Shown piece after piece: positions 44,980 to 55,767 of a stretch of 64,000 nt of DNA. The position numbers were made by a program, and so were the translations under genes. A model generated the notes under the pieces. The model worked only from the letters and a program-made list of their open reading frames with translations. It had not been told where the DNA came from and ran no database searches. The stretch spans positions 4,342,821-4,406,820 of the forward strand of contig NC_134903.1 in assembly GCF_041734735.1 (NCBI RefSeq), in the 5' to 3' direction. Positions within the stretch are counted from its first letter, which is position 1; every line of letters starts with the position of its first letter. The stretch comes from Babylonia areolata. Taxonomy: Eukaryota; Mollusca; Gastropoda; Neogastropoda; Buccinidae.

Positions 44980-45210
44980 TTAACTCACTCAGTACGGCCA
45001 GTCCTCTCTTCTCCTCTACACAGACCCCTCGGATGTCCAGTGGGTGTCTGAATGACCCAACCTTTAGCTTCCGTCGTCAGAATTGTGGTATTCTTTGTCA
45101 ACATTCACCTCTTCAGTATAAGAGCCTTCCGCTTGCAATATTTTGATGATGGTAACTGGGGTGAAACGCTGTTAACGTCGTCTCTTCTCCGTTCGTATGG
45201 AGAGAGTTAA
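44980..45210 (+). mobile_element. TTAA-flanked MITE, copy 2
   Basis: 231 bp with TTAA at 44980-44983 and 45207-45210, same orientation as copy 1 and nearly identical to it (for example GTCCAGTGGGTGTCTGAATG). One base shorter near the right end. Confidence 0.93.
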
Positions 45211-45328
45211 AACGTGTCCACAAAATCATGGGAGCTGGATGGAGGAAACCAGCTGAAGCTTCAGGGAATCCCGAACAGAAAAAAAAGTTTATAAAAAAAT
45301 TATATCATTATATTTCATCAAATCATTT

Positions 45329-45686
45329 GACGGGCGCAATAACCGAATAGTTAAAGTGTTGGACTTTCAATCTGAGGGTTTCGGGTTCGAATCTCGGTAA
45401 CGGCGCCTGGTGGGGACAGGGTGGAGATTTTTCTGATCTCCCAGGTCAACCCCTTGACGTGTGCACGAAAGCAGAAGATCAAATACGCACGTTAAAGATC
45501 CTGTAATCCATGTCAGCGTTCGGTGGGTTATGGAAACAAGAACATACCCAGTATGCACACCCCCGGAAACGGGAGTATGGCTGCTCACATGGCGGGGTAA
45601 AAACGATCATACAGGTAAAAGCCCACTCGTGTACGTGTTTTCGAGTGAACGTGGGATTTGCAGCCCACGAACGAAGAGGAAGAAGA
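45329..45686 (+). mobile_element. SINE family 3, full length
   Basis: GACGGGCGCAATAACCGAAT, A box AGTTAAAGTGTTGG, B box GGGTTCGAATCTCGG, then the full body and a short AAGAGGAAGAAGA tail. The middle lacks about 22 bp between GGTCAACCCC and GCAGAAGATC relative to the 50399 copy. Confidence 0.92.
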
Positions 45687-45876
45687 TCATATCATTTTAT
45701 CATCGTACCTCTCAGGGAAGTCCCTCAGAAAAGGACGACAGAGGCATCACAGACTGGGCTGGCCGCGGTCGGAGTTCCAGTCCAGCTCGACAGCCACGGC
45801 ATCACCCAGTCGTGATGACAATGCCCATGTCCAGCAGCTATGAAACCGCTCAACACGTGTGTTCCTAACATTGGTG

Positions 45877-46003
45877 TTGTGTTGTGTTGTGTTGTGTTGC
45901 GTCGTATTGCGTTTTATTATATTCCATTGCATATATTGCATTGCATTGCATTGTATCGTATAGTATCGTATTGCATTGCATTGCATTGCATTGTATTGTA
46001 TTC
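45877..46003 (+). repeat. Pentanucleotide repeats GTGTT and ATTGC
   Basis: A run of GTGTT units grades into GTATT and then ATTGC units, ending where the LINE fragment begins. It opens long frames on both strands that are not genes. Confidence 0.92.
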
Positions 46004-46004
46004 C

Positions 46005-46757
46005 AGGAAGGATCTGACCTCTTCCTGGACATTAAAAACGGGATGACTCTAGATAAATTACAATCGAACGCAGACAAAACCGAAGCAATGGAACTAAACA
46101 AAAACTCTTTTCCATCACAGCTGATACAATCAAACTTGGCAGTACATCCATCCCTCTTTCCAGCTCAGTCAGGAACCTCGGTGTTGTCCTCGACAACACA
46201 CTGTCCATGCAAAAATTTATCAGTCAGACATGTCAATCCTGCTACTGTCAATTGCGGCACATCGGTTCCATTTGGAAATATCTGTCCCCCAATGCAACAT
46301 CTATACTTATCGTTTCTCTCATTCTCTCTCGCCTTGACTACAATAAGTCCCTATTGTCTGGTTTACCTGCTTCATCCATTCAGTCCCTTCAGCGCATACA
46401 AAACTCTGCTGCCCAACTCGTCCTCAGAAAAAAAAAAAGATCTGAGCATGTCACTCCTCTTTTACAACATCTCCATTGGCTCCCTGTCTCACACAGAATA
46501 AAGAACAAGATCAGCACTCTATGTTATAAATGTATACACAAATCTGCCCCTTCCTGTCTCTGTGGCTGCCTTCACCTCTGCACGCCATCTCGCTCTCTAC
46601 GATCGGCTTCGGATGCACTGTGTTTACTCATACCCAGATTCAAACACTCCACTGTTGGCAGCCGTTCTTTCTCTGTCTCTGGACCTTTCATTTGGAACGA
46701 ACTTCCTCTTCTGCTTCGCCAGGTCTCCTCACTTAAAACCCACCTCTTTCCAAGATA
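46005..46757 (+). mobile_element. CR1/L2-like LINE, 3' part of ORF2
   Basis: About 250 codons in two frames with a frameshift near 46180-46200. The first holds ADKTEAMEL (RT palm/thumb region); the second has LGVVLDNTLSMQKF, LILSRLDYNKSLLSGLP, LQRIQNSAAQLVLR, HWLPVSHRI and FSVSGPFIWNELP, the typical thumb and C-terminal text of CR1/L2-type LINEs, ending near THLFPR. 5' truncated; no poly-A or target duplication noted. Confidence 0.88.
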
Positions 46758-46794
46758 GCCTCCCTCCCCTGCCATTTCTTTGTCTTGCGTTTCT

Positions 46795-48255
46795 CAACTG
46801 TGTGTACAGAGTGTATAGAGAGGTACAAACCACTCTTCACACTGTGAAGATACAGAGTGTATACCAACTGTATAGCTAGGCACACATCACTCTTCACACT
46901 GTGAAGATACAGACTGTATAGCTAGGCACACACCACTCTTCACACTGTGAAGATACAGAGTGTATAGCTAGGCACACATCACTCTTCACACTGTAAAGAT
47001 ACAGAGTGTATACCAATTGTATAGCGAGGCACACATCACTCTTCACACTGTGAAGATACACACTGTATAGCTAGGCACACATCACTCTTCACACTGTGAA
47101 GATACACACTGTATAGCTAGGCACACATCACTCTTCACACTGTGAAGATACAGACTGTATAGCTAGGCACACACCACTCTTAACACTGTGAAGATATAGA
47201 CTGTATAGCTAGGCACACACCACTCTTCACACTGTGAAGATACAGACTGTATAGCTAGGCACACACCACTCTTCACACTGTGAAGATACAGAGTGTATAC
47301 CGACTGTATAGCTAGGCACACATCACTCTTCACACTGTGAAGATATAGACTGTATAGCTAGGCACACACCACTCTTCACACTGTGAAGATACAGAGTGTA
47401 TAGCTAGGCACACACCACTCTTCACACTGTAAAGATACAGAGTGTATACCGACTGTATAGCTAGGCACACATCACTCTTCACACTGTAAAGATACAGAGT
47501 GTATACCGACTGTATAGCTAGGCACACATCACTCTTCACACTGTGAAGATACAGACTGTATAGCTAGGCACACACCACTCTTAACACTGTGAAGATATAG
47601 ACTGTATAGCTAGTCACACATCACTCTTCATACTGTGAAGATACAGAGTGTATACCGACTGTATAGCTAGGCACACACCACTCTTCACACTGTAAAGATA
47701 CAGAGTGTATACCGACTGTACAGCTAGGCACACATCACTCTTCACACTGTGAAGATACAGACTGTATAGCTAGGCACACACCACTCTTCACACTGTGAAG
47801 ATACAGAGTGTATACCAACTGTATAGCTAGGCACACATCACTCTTCACACTGTGAAGATATAGACTGTATAGCTAGGCACACATCACTCTTCACGCTGTG
47901 AAGATATAGACTGTATAGCTAGGCACACATCACTCTTCACGCTGTGAAGATATAGACTGTATAGCTAGGCACACACCACTCTTCACACTGTAAAGATACA
48001 GAGTGTATACTGACTGTATAGCTAGGCACACATCACTCTTCACACTGTGAAGATATAGACTGTATAGCTAGGCACACACCACTCTTCACACTGTGAAGAT
48101 ACAGATTGTATAGCTAGGTACACATCACTCTTCACACTGTGAAGATACAGAGTGTATAGCTAGGCACACATCACTCTTCACACTGTGAAGATACAGACTG
48201 TATAGCTAGGCACACATCACTCTTCATACTGTGAAGATACAGAGTGTATACAAAG
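46795..48255 (+). repeat. 46/57-bp minisatellite, about 30 copies
   Basis: Basic unit ACTGTATAGCTAGGCACACA, CCACTCTTCACACTGTGAAG, ATACAG (46 bp). A long form adds AGTGTATACCG before ACTGTATAGC. Long and short forms are interspersed. It begins directly after the LINE fragment's last codons (the word GTGTACAGAGTG near 46800). Confidence 0.96.
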
Positions 48256-48593
48256 TATGTACAGAAGCATACATCACACTGTGATCTTTGTGGCTACACA
48301 CTGTCACCACACTCAACCAGCACAGAACACAACGCAAGTTCGGTCAATAGAGAACATGTTCAACATTATAAACTTATTATAAACTTCGTGTAAAGATCAC
48401 ATCATGGTCCCAGCACTCAATACTTTTATAGTCAGTCAAGCTGTCGATGGAATGCCATTTGCTTGAGAAGCGGTTTGATCATAAATAATTTCAGACGACA
48501 TATCGTGTACACATTCCTTTATGTTTGTCAGTAACTTGAAACAATAAATCATTATTCATGGAAACTGGAAGGAGAGAGCGTACATATGCGTGA

Positions 48594-48597
<4 letters not shown>
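48256..48597. other. No gene recognised
   Basis: About 340 bp of unique-looking sequence without a protein-like frame between the 46-bp array and the TG block. Confidence 0.4.
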
Positions 48598-48688
<91 letters not shown>

Positions 48689-48907
48689 GCATGCTTGTGT
48701 GTGCGAGTCTGTCTCCACCCTCCATTCGATCTTTCCGTCTGTCTGTCACTCTCTATTTCTCTCTCTGTCCCTCTAAGTTTCTCTCTCGCATTCACACACA
48801 CCACACTCATCCACCTCCACACACAATCACACATTCACACATATATACACACATATATACACACTCACGCACACTATCTCATGCGCGCGCGCACACACAC
48901 ATACACA

Positions 48908-48956
<49 letters not shown>

Positions 48957-48973
48957 ACAGACACAGACACACA

Positions 48974-49040
<67 letters not shown>
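48598..49040 (+). repeat. TG block, spacer, CA block
   Basis: A TG run (48598-48684) and a CA run (about 48888-49040, with CACAGA interruptions) face each other across about 200 bp. As TG and CA are complementary, single strands could fold into a large hairpin. Confidence 0.95.
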
Positions 49041-49042
<2 letters not shown>

Positions 49043-49341
49043 GGTGTATTTATCACTGGAGGCACGTTTTCGAAAACTTTCATTCATAATGCCCGACGCT
49101 CAAAGATGCGGAAAGTAATCATAAGTGTATAAAAACTGTTAAAAAAATTGTCACCAGGAAAAAAGTATATACATAAGTTTGAAAAAAAGGGAAAAAAAAG
49201 ACCCATTTATTTTCATACTTAATCAAATAGAATTTATTCTGGATAATATTCGTACAACTTCGTTTGAAATAGTATGGCATAGAGTAGTATCAATATTGAT
49301 GCTTGGTTTCAGCATTTTAAATGTCTGTTGGTTTCAGCATT

Positions 49342-49573
49342 TTAACTCTCTCCATACGAACGGCGAAAGAGACGACGTTAACAGCATTTCTCCCCAATTA
49401 CCACCATCAAAATATTACAAGCGGAAGGCTCTTACACTGAAGACGTGAATGTTGACAAAGAATACCACAATTCTGACGACGGAAGCTAAAGGTTGGATCA
49501 TTGAGACACCCACTGGACATCCGAGGGGTCTGTGTAGAGGAGAAGAGAGGACTGGCCGTACTGAGTGAGTTAA
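49342..49573 (-). mobile_element. TTAA-flanked MITE, copy 3
   Basis: 232 bp, opposite orientation to copies 1 and 2, with TTAA at 49342-49345 and 49570-49573. The flank word AAATGTCTGTTGG appears on both sides (49318 and 49572) because of a local direct duplication next to the insertion. Confidence 0.93.
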
Positions 49574-49680
49574 ATGTCTGTTGGACAAAGAAACACTTAC
49601 CGATCATCATCATGAGGATCTTCAAATCGATGACTGTAATGGGTACATGGAACACAACGGTAATCCGGAGTGGGGGTTTT

Positions 49681-49935
49681 GTTTGCTTTCAGAAAGCTGA
49701 TGAATTACAAATAATTATGATGGGTACATGCATCGCACTGTGTCCAGGCAAAGAGTTTTGTTTGCTTTCAGAAAGCTGATGAATTACAAATAATTATGAT
49801 GGGTACATGCATCGCACTGTGTCCAGGCAAAGAGTTTTGTTTGCTTTCAGAAAGCTGATGAATTACAAATAATTATGATGGGTACATGCATCGCACTGTG
49901 TCCAGGCAAAGAGTTTTGTTTGCTTTCAGAAAGCT
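49681..49935 (+). repeat. 79-bp tandem repeat, just over 3 copies
   Basis: Unit GTTTGCTTTCAGAAAGCTGA, TGAATTACAAATAATTATGA, TGGGTACATGCATCGCACTG, TGTCCAGGCAAAGAGTTTT. The copies are virtually identical, so the expansion is recent. Confidence 0.95.
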
Positions 49936-50398
49936 GAATAACTGACAAAAGTCGTGGTCCGGACGGTATTATCTAAAAAAAAAAATAAAAAAAAAGATAA
50001 AAAAGAAGAAAAGGTTCTACAATTCTATGGAAAAGTTGTTTAGTGTTCTGCATAATAATTGCAGATTTCATGCAGGCTGGATTTTAGTTATCATCTTGCT
50101 AGCAATGAAATGACGTGAAGCCAGTGAATCAAATAATTACACAAGTATATCCGTATCCCAGCAGAAAATTGTTTAGTGTTGTGATTCATCACAGGGTGTT
50201 GAAACAGGCGCAAGAAACTAATCATGGAAGACACGGTGCCACTATTTTTATGAGGCATTTCAGCTGCTCGACTTTTATCAGTTGAAGACGTTATTCCATT
50301 ATCTGTTATCTCCTCATTAGCTGTTTGCTTACGTGGTATATGAACGTTAGCGCTTTAGTAGCTGTCAGTAAAATGGTGTGTGAGTTGAACGTTCCACT
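49936..50398. other. No gene recognised
   Basis: Includes an A-rich run at 49973-50010. A missing first exon of receptor 2 could be here or elsewhere in 38.3-52.2 kb, but no signal peptide frame was recognised. Confidence 0.35.
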
Positions 50399-50778
50399 GA
50401 CGGGTGCAATAGCCGAGTGGTTAAAGCGTTGGACTTTCAATCTGAGGGTCCCGGGTTCGAATCACGGTGACGGCGCCTGGTGGGTAAAGGGTGGAGATTT
50501 TTACGATCTCCCAGGTCAACATATGTGCAGACCTGCTAGTGCCTGAACCCCCTTCGTGTGTATATGCAAGCAGAAGATCAAATACGCACGTTAAAGATCC
50601 TGTAATCCATGTCAGCGTTCGGTGGGTTATGGAAACAAGAACATTCCCAGCATGCACACCCCGAAAGCGGAGTATGGCTGCCTATATGGCGGGGTAAAAA
50701 CGGTCATACACGTAAAAGCCCACTCGTGTGCATACGAGTGAACGTGGGAGTTGCAGCCCACGAAGGAAGAAGAAGAAG
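50399..50778 (+). mobile_element. SINE family 3, best full-length copy
   Basis: Head GACGGGTGCAATAGCCGAGT, A box AGTGGTTAAAGCG, B box GGGTTCGAATCACGG (tRNA-derived; the anticodon position reads TTC, but the isotype is uncertain). The body runs through GATCTCCCAGGTCAACATAT and AAATACGCACGTTAAAGATC to TTGCAGCCCACGAAGGAAGA with a GAA tail. It abuts the 3' end of a LINE fragment facing it. Confidence 0.95.
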
Positions 50779-50789
50779 GTGGTTTCACT

Positions 50790-51065
50790 ATGGTTGTTAA
50801 GTGCAAGTGTGTGGTTCGTCCGTCGGGATCGACGAGGACCATCTAGTCATCCTGGGGGTGGGTGGGTTGGGCTCTGTGGGTGCGCAGATGACTGGTCAGG
50901 CCAATCCGCGCCCGGAAGGTTCTGACGCAGTGTGGACAGGGGATGGTGGCGGCTGTCGGGGACTTGCTGGCACTGCTTTTCCTGGCCTGTCTGCGCTAAG
51001 TGCAAATAGGGGGTTAGTAATGGAGGTGTGTGACTCATGGCTGTATGGGTCTTGGTGAGTGCACC
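50790..51065 (-). mobile_element. LINE 3' end encoding a C2H2 finger
   Basis: On the minus strand a frame reads RRQARKSSASKSPTAAT then PCPHCVRTFRARIGLTSHL and RTHRA. The C-x2-C-x12-H-x3-H finger with RIGL-SHLRTH is typical of the last residues of one group of LINE polyproteins. GGTCCTCGTCGATCCCGACG follows as a 3' UTR. Only this terminal piece is present. Confidence 0.7.
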
Positions 51066-51071
51066 GTGTCT

Positions 51072-51303
51072 TTAACTCTCTCCATACGAACGGCGAAAGA
51101 GACGACGTTAACAGCGTTTCACTCCAATTACCACCATCCAAATATTGCAAGTGGAAGGCTCTTATACTGAAGAGGTGAATGTTGACAAAGAATACCACAA
51201 TTCTGACGACGGAAGCTAAAGGTTGGGTCATTCAGACACCCACTGGACATCCGAGGGGTCTGTGTAGAGGAGAAGAGAGGACTGGCCGGACTGAGTGAGT
51301 TAA
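51072..51303 (-). mobile_element. TTAA-flanked MITE, copy 4
   Basis: 232 bp with TTAA at 51072-51075 and 51300-51303, same orientation as copy 3. It lies immediately beyond the LINE finger fragment. It differs from copy 3 at only a few bases. Confidence 0.93.
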
Positions 51304-51626
51304 AGGCAAATATGTAACTGGGTCTTTGGTGCCATATCATACTGTGTACATGTTTTGACTGCAGTCTACAAACCCACCCACACAATACTGTAACTGGGCT
51401 CTTTTATTGAAATAAAATGTAGCCATATCTCAAATGTTTATGATTTTTGTTTTGTTTCTGCATTTGTATATACCATGCGAAGGATAGATGTGCAGGTTGA
51501 ACCTTCTTTTCTGAGGAAGTGTCCTGAACTGGCGGAAATGTTCCTCTTAATTTTCTGTGTATCCATTGATGCGTAATAGCATCGCTGGTTTGTTATCATG
51601 CAGCTCAACAAACTGTGTTTATCTGT
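51304..51626. other. No gene recognised
   Basis: About 320 bp without repeat or coding signal. An AATAAA lies at about 51411. Confidence 0.35.
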
Positions 51627-52056
51627 TGGAGTGTTGGCCTAGAGGTAACGCGTCCGCATAGGAAGCGAGAGAATCTAAGCGCACTGGTTCGAATCACACC
51701 GGCAGTCGCCAGTATTTTCTCCTCCTGTAATAAACCTTGAGTGGTGGTCTGGACGCTAGTCATTCGGGTGAGACGATAAACCGAGGTCCCGTGTGCAGCA
51801 TGCATTTAGCGCACGTGAAAGAACCCACGACAACAAAAGAGTTGTCCGTGGTAAATTTCTGTAGAAAAATTCACTTCGACAGGAAACAAATTAAATTGCA
51901 GGCAGAAAAAAAAAGAAAAAAAGGGGTGGCGCTGTCAGTATAACGACGCGCTCTCCCTGGGGAGAGCAGCCCGAATTTCAAACACAGAAATCTGTTGTGA
52001 CAAAAAAAAAAAGAAAAAAAAAAAAGAAAAAGAAAAAAGTAATACAAATACAAATA
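51627..52056 (+). mobile_element. SINE family 1, best full-length copy
   Basis: GGAGTGTTGGCCTAGAGGTA (A box), GGTTCGAATCACACC (B box), shared core GAGACGATAAACCGAGGTCC, GGTGGCGCTGTCAGTATAAC, then GAAATCTGTTGTGACAAAAA with a long A/G tail and AATACAA. It ends about 200 bp before the visible frame of receptor 2. Confidence 0.93.
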
Positions 52057-52258
52057 TGCAGTTTCTTCCCTCACCGTAGGTTCTGTTATAAGCTGTACGT
52101 GGTGTATCAAAGAATATAAGGTCAGTTTCCTTTGCATAATTTATGATTATTGTGCATGTTCTTCATGGCTGTGTGGCTGGTCGGTGGGTACATCGTTCAC
52201 GTGTCTGTGATTCTTTTCACTTAAAACTTGAAACCTAAATGAATTCAAAGCACCCGGG

Positions 52259-55200
52259 GTGGCTCTTGTTATGACATCACCGTCATCTGGATACTTTACA
52301 CTGGTCAGAAATGCAAGTGGTAATTATACACAAACTATGTGGAGAAAAATATATGTGGCAATGAATCATTCATTCATGATCAGTACTAAAGAGCTGTCGC
52401 CATATAAAGTGTATATATATCTGTATCGATGTCGTCGTGCATGTCAAGGGTCCGACGACAGAATTCTCATCTGGAACGTTTACAAGTGGGATTCTGAAAT
52501 CGCCCAGATGTACTTTTTTAATGACACACAATTCATTGCTTCTTTTGACAGTGATAACTGCATCAAAGAAACCGATACATCATGCTTTCAGTTCTTCCTG
52601 TCTTTTTTCCCCAAAGGCGAGGCACCTCAAAAGCTACCCAGTGGCTTTTGGAACTGTTCAGTGGAGCACTATTCCAGCTTTCAGCACCACATGGATTGTA
52701 ACCTGGAGACAGAGTGTGAAGATGGACGAGATGAAACAGAACACTGTCCCTTCAGCAGTGCTGACTGTCAGGGGTTGGTGGCCTTGTGTGACAGGTGTTA
52801 CAAAATTGTGGAACTGGAAAAAAATGGAGATAAACGAGATGGTATCAACATGGGTGCTGAGTATTGTAATTTGCTTGGTGGTCAGCTAAAAATTCCCACA
52901 TGTCTGCTTGATCCTTACCGTGCTATTGCCAATAAAGCAAAGAGATACTGGAGCAGTTTGATGAGTTTTCTGACCAGTTTATATTCAAACAATGTGGAAC
53001 TGCCTAATCTATATAGACACAGTGTGTATAGCGAAGACAGAACAGTTTTTCATCATTCATTTGAATATTCTTATACCGACTACCATGGTGATCTGATAGC
53101 TTGTGTCTCACTACGTCTCCAAGATATGCATATTCTGTATAATGGTTGTGATTCGCATGCATTTGAGGTGTCTTGTGAAATAAATGTCAACACAACTTCT
53201 GACAAATCCCGCAATCCACGAGGAAGTGCTACTGCCAACACACGGCTGTTACTGTCAAAGGGACGGTACTCTGTGAGTGAATGTCGTGAAGGCCCTGTGA
53301 CTAACAAGTTTCTTTCTTGTGGCTTCAACACCAGTGAAGTGTGTGGTCAACGTGATGCACATCTTTGTCAGTTATCTGACAAACCATCAAACACATTTTT
53401 GTCAAATTACACAGATCTATACTTCAACTTTCCACATATTTTTACGTGCACTGACGACACAACCACTCTGTCATATTCGCTGGTGTGTGACTTCACAGCT
53501 GACTGTCAGGATTCCAGTGATGAATCTTTCTGTAAGCATCCTCATTGTATCAACACAGACTTCACGTGTGCAAGTGGTCAGTGCATCTCCTATGACAACG
53601 TGTGTGATCAGCTGTCCCACTGTCAGGACGAATCAGATGAAAGGAGTTGTTCTGCTTTCAAAGCGATACATGTTTCTTGGAGACGGTACCCATCCCCTGT
53701 TCTCGTCAATTTCAATGGAGTTTCGCAGTTCATCTCACAGCAAATGAATTCCAGTGAGCTTTGTCCAGACAGTCATTATCGTTGTCCTGGAGAATTCAAA
53801 GACTGTCTGCCTGTTTACACACGGTGCAATGAGATGCATGACTGTATAGGGCACGGGGATGAAGAGGGATGTGAGGAGTTGACATGTCCAGGGCTTCTCC
53901 GATGTCGACATTCCATGATATGTGTACACAGTGACCACGTGTGTGATGGCTGGCCTCACTGCCCAATGCGTGATGATGAATTATGGTGCAATGCTACCTG
54001 TCCTGTTGGCTGCCTGTGTCAGGTTAACACCTTTCTCTGTGTACAGCCTTTCCATGCTGCACTCTTCCCTCAGATCCGTTCTTTGGATGCCACAAGTTCA
54101 GGTCTGACTCTGTCTGATGTGAACAGTAATGCTTTTCTTATTCATCTGGTTCTTGCCAAGTGTTCTCTGTCTATGGTGCCAGAAATGAAGTTGTTGAATT
54201 TGAGATCGCTTGACCTCAGTGACAACAAACTTAAGCACGTAAATATGACGTCGTTTCTTCGTATGGAAAAAATGCAATATTTGTCCTTATCTCATAACCC
54301 CATCACTTCACTGCTCAATGATCATTCTTCAGTTACTCAGCACAGTGCTCTCACAATGGTAGATCTTTCACACACAACACTGACAGTATTTGATTCAAAA
54401 GTGTTGGCACCATTTTTCCGCTTGCAGTCACTGAATCTAACGTTTACTTTCATCCACACTATAGCTTCCGGTGGCTTTCAGCACACTCCACAACTGGCTG
54501 AGCTCCACATGGATGGCAGCCCTGTGAAAACGTTCCCACCTGACGTTTTTAGAAAGCTTTTCCATCTGCGGTTCATTTCAGCACAAAACTATAAACTCTG
54601 CTGTAAAGAAATGCTCCCTGAAAACTTTCATATTTCATCTTGTTATTCCCTGAAGGATGAAGTTTCATCATGTGAAGATTTACTGCAGTCATGGACATAC
54701 CGTGGGTTTCTGTGGCTGATCACCTGTCTGGCAGTGTCTGGTAACGTCTTCTGTTTCTGTGCACGTCTGTTTGCAAGGAGCATGACCTCTTCCAGTGGCT
54801 TCAGTGTGTTTGTCACCAACCTTACAATGGCTGACTTTCTAATGGGTGTCTACCTGGCTGTGATAGGAGTGGCTGATGAAAGGTTACGTGGCAGATACCT
54901 CCATCATGATGACACATGGAAAAACAGTGTGGCCTGTAAAGTGGCCGGTTTTCTGTCTCTGTTGTCCAGTGAGGTGTCAGCTCTGATCATCTGCCTGATC
55001 ACTGTGGATCGTTTTATTGTGCTCTGTTTCCCATTCAGTAACCTGAGATTCGAGCGAAGATCAGCAACAGTGGTTTGTGTACTGACTTGGCTGGCTGGCT
55101 GGTTTCTTGCCTTGTTGCCTTTACTTCCAGTGACATCACACTGGGAGTTTTACAGTCAGACAGGTATCTGTATTCCGCTGCCAGTAACGAAACAAGAGTT

Positions 55201-55648
55201 CAAAGGAAAATTGTATTCTTTCAGTGTAATGATTGTTCTCAATTTCATTCTGTTTTTATTCATCTCTTTGGGCCAGGCATCCATCTACTGGTCCATACAG
55301 AGCAATGCCCTGAAGACCAACACCACCAAAGTGTCCCAAGACATTACCATAGCTCAGCGGTTGATCACTATTGCAATAACAGATTTCATGTGCTGGTTCC
55401 CTATTGGGCTGTGCGGAATATTAGCGTTAGCTGGTATTCCAATTCCTGGAGAAGTGAATGTGGCTTTAGCGATATTCATACTACCTTTAAACTCTGCTAT
55501 CAATCCTTTTATGTACACATTAAACACTTTGGTGGAAAAGCGGAGAAAATCCAAAGAATCTAAACTTTTTAAATGGCTGGAGACTCATACAGACTTGAAT
55601 GAGATTAAACATCTCCAGAACGTTCCGATTGATCAAAGACAATGTTAA
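52259..55648 (+). CDS. GRL101-like receptor 2 (CUB-like, LDL-A, lectin-like, LRR, 7TM), 3' exon
   Basis: Paralogue of the receptor at 34528-38259, transcribed divergently. Open for 1129 codons. CUB-like part about 9-120 (SGYFTLVRNASGNYTQ); LDL-A repeats about 147-163 (partial), 397-425, 430-464, 502-538 and 543-577, with DSSDESFC and DESDERSC; lectin-like part about 170-307; LRR cap CPVGCLC (581-587); LRRs 604-770; C-cap 781-805; seven spans about 813-1090; TVDRFIVLCFPFS (915-927, intact Asp-Arg) and NPFMY (1082-1086). The tail is about 40 residues. The first in-frame ATG is at 52271, inside the CUB-like part and without a signal peptide, and a stop lies 36 bases before 52259, so the 5' end is probably an exon boundary and upstream exons are missing. 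The receptor class acts at the plasma membrane; ligand and G protein are unknown. Confidence 0.92.
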   Translation: MALVMTSPSSGYFTLVRNASGNYTQTMWRKIYVAMNHSFMISTKELSPYKVYIYLYRCRRACQGSDDRILIWNVYKWDSEIAQMYFFNDTQFIASFDSDNCIKETDTSCFQFFLSFFPKGEAPQKLPSGFWNCSVEHYSSFQHHMDCNLETECEDGRDETEHCPFSSADCQGLVALCDRCYKIVELEKNGDKRDGINMGAEYCNLLGGQLKIPTCLLDPYRAIANKAKRYWSSLMSFLTSLYSNNVELPNLYRHSVYSEDRTVFHHSFEYSYTDYHGDLIACVSLRLQDMHILYNGCDSHAFEVSCEINVNTTSDKSRNPRGSATANTRLLLSKGRYSVSECREGPVTNKFLSCGFNTSEVCGQRDAHLCQLSDKPSNTFLSNYTDLYFNFPHIFTCTDDTTTLSYSLVCDFTADCQDSSDESFCKHPHCINTDFTCASGQCISYDNVCDQLSHCQDESDERSCSAFKAIHVSWRRYPSPVLVNFNGVSQFISQQMNSSELCPDSHYRCPGEFKDCLPVYTRCNEMHDCIGHGDEEGCEELTCPGLLRCRHSMICVHSDHVCDGWPHCPMRDDELWCNATCPVGCLCQVNTFLCVQPFHAALFPQIRSLDATSSGLTLSDVNSNAFLIHLVLAKCSLSMVPEMKLLNLRSLDLSDNKLKHVNMTSFLRMEKMQYLSLSHNPITSLLNDHSSVTQHSALTMVDLSHTTLTVFDSKVLAPFFRLQSLNLTFTFIHTIASGGFQHTPQLAELHMDGSPVKTFPPDVFRKLFHLRFISAQNYKLCCKEMLPENFHISSCYSLKDEVSSCEDLLQSWTYRGFLWLITCLAVSGNVFCFCARLFARSMTSSSGFSVFVTNLTMADFLMGVYLAVIGVADERLRGRYLHHDDTWKNSVACKVAGFLSLLSSEVSALIICLITVDRFIVLCFPFSNLRFERRSATVVCVLTWLAGWFLALLPLLPVTSHWEFYSQTGICIPLPVTKQEFKGKLYSFSVMIVLNFILFLFISLGQASIYWSIQSNALKTNTTKVSQDITIAQRLITIAITDFMCWFPIGLCGILALAGIPIPGEVNVALAIFILPLNSAINPFMYTLNTLVEKRRKSKESKLFKWLETHTDLNEIKHLQNVPIDQRQC

Positions 55649-55767
55649 TGAACTAATTCATTGTGGTTTGAGATGAGTTTGAGTTTTCACTGATATACAG
55701 ATATAAACATAATGTGTGTGGTTACTCTCCCTCATTCTGTCTCTTATCTTCGAACACCTGTAAACAG

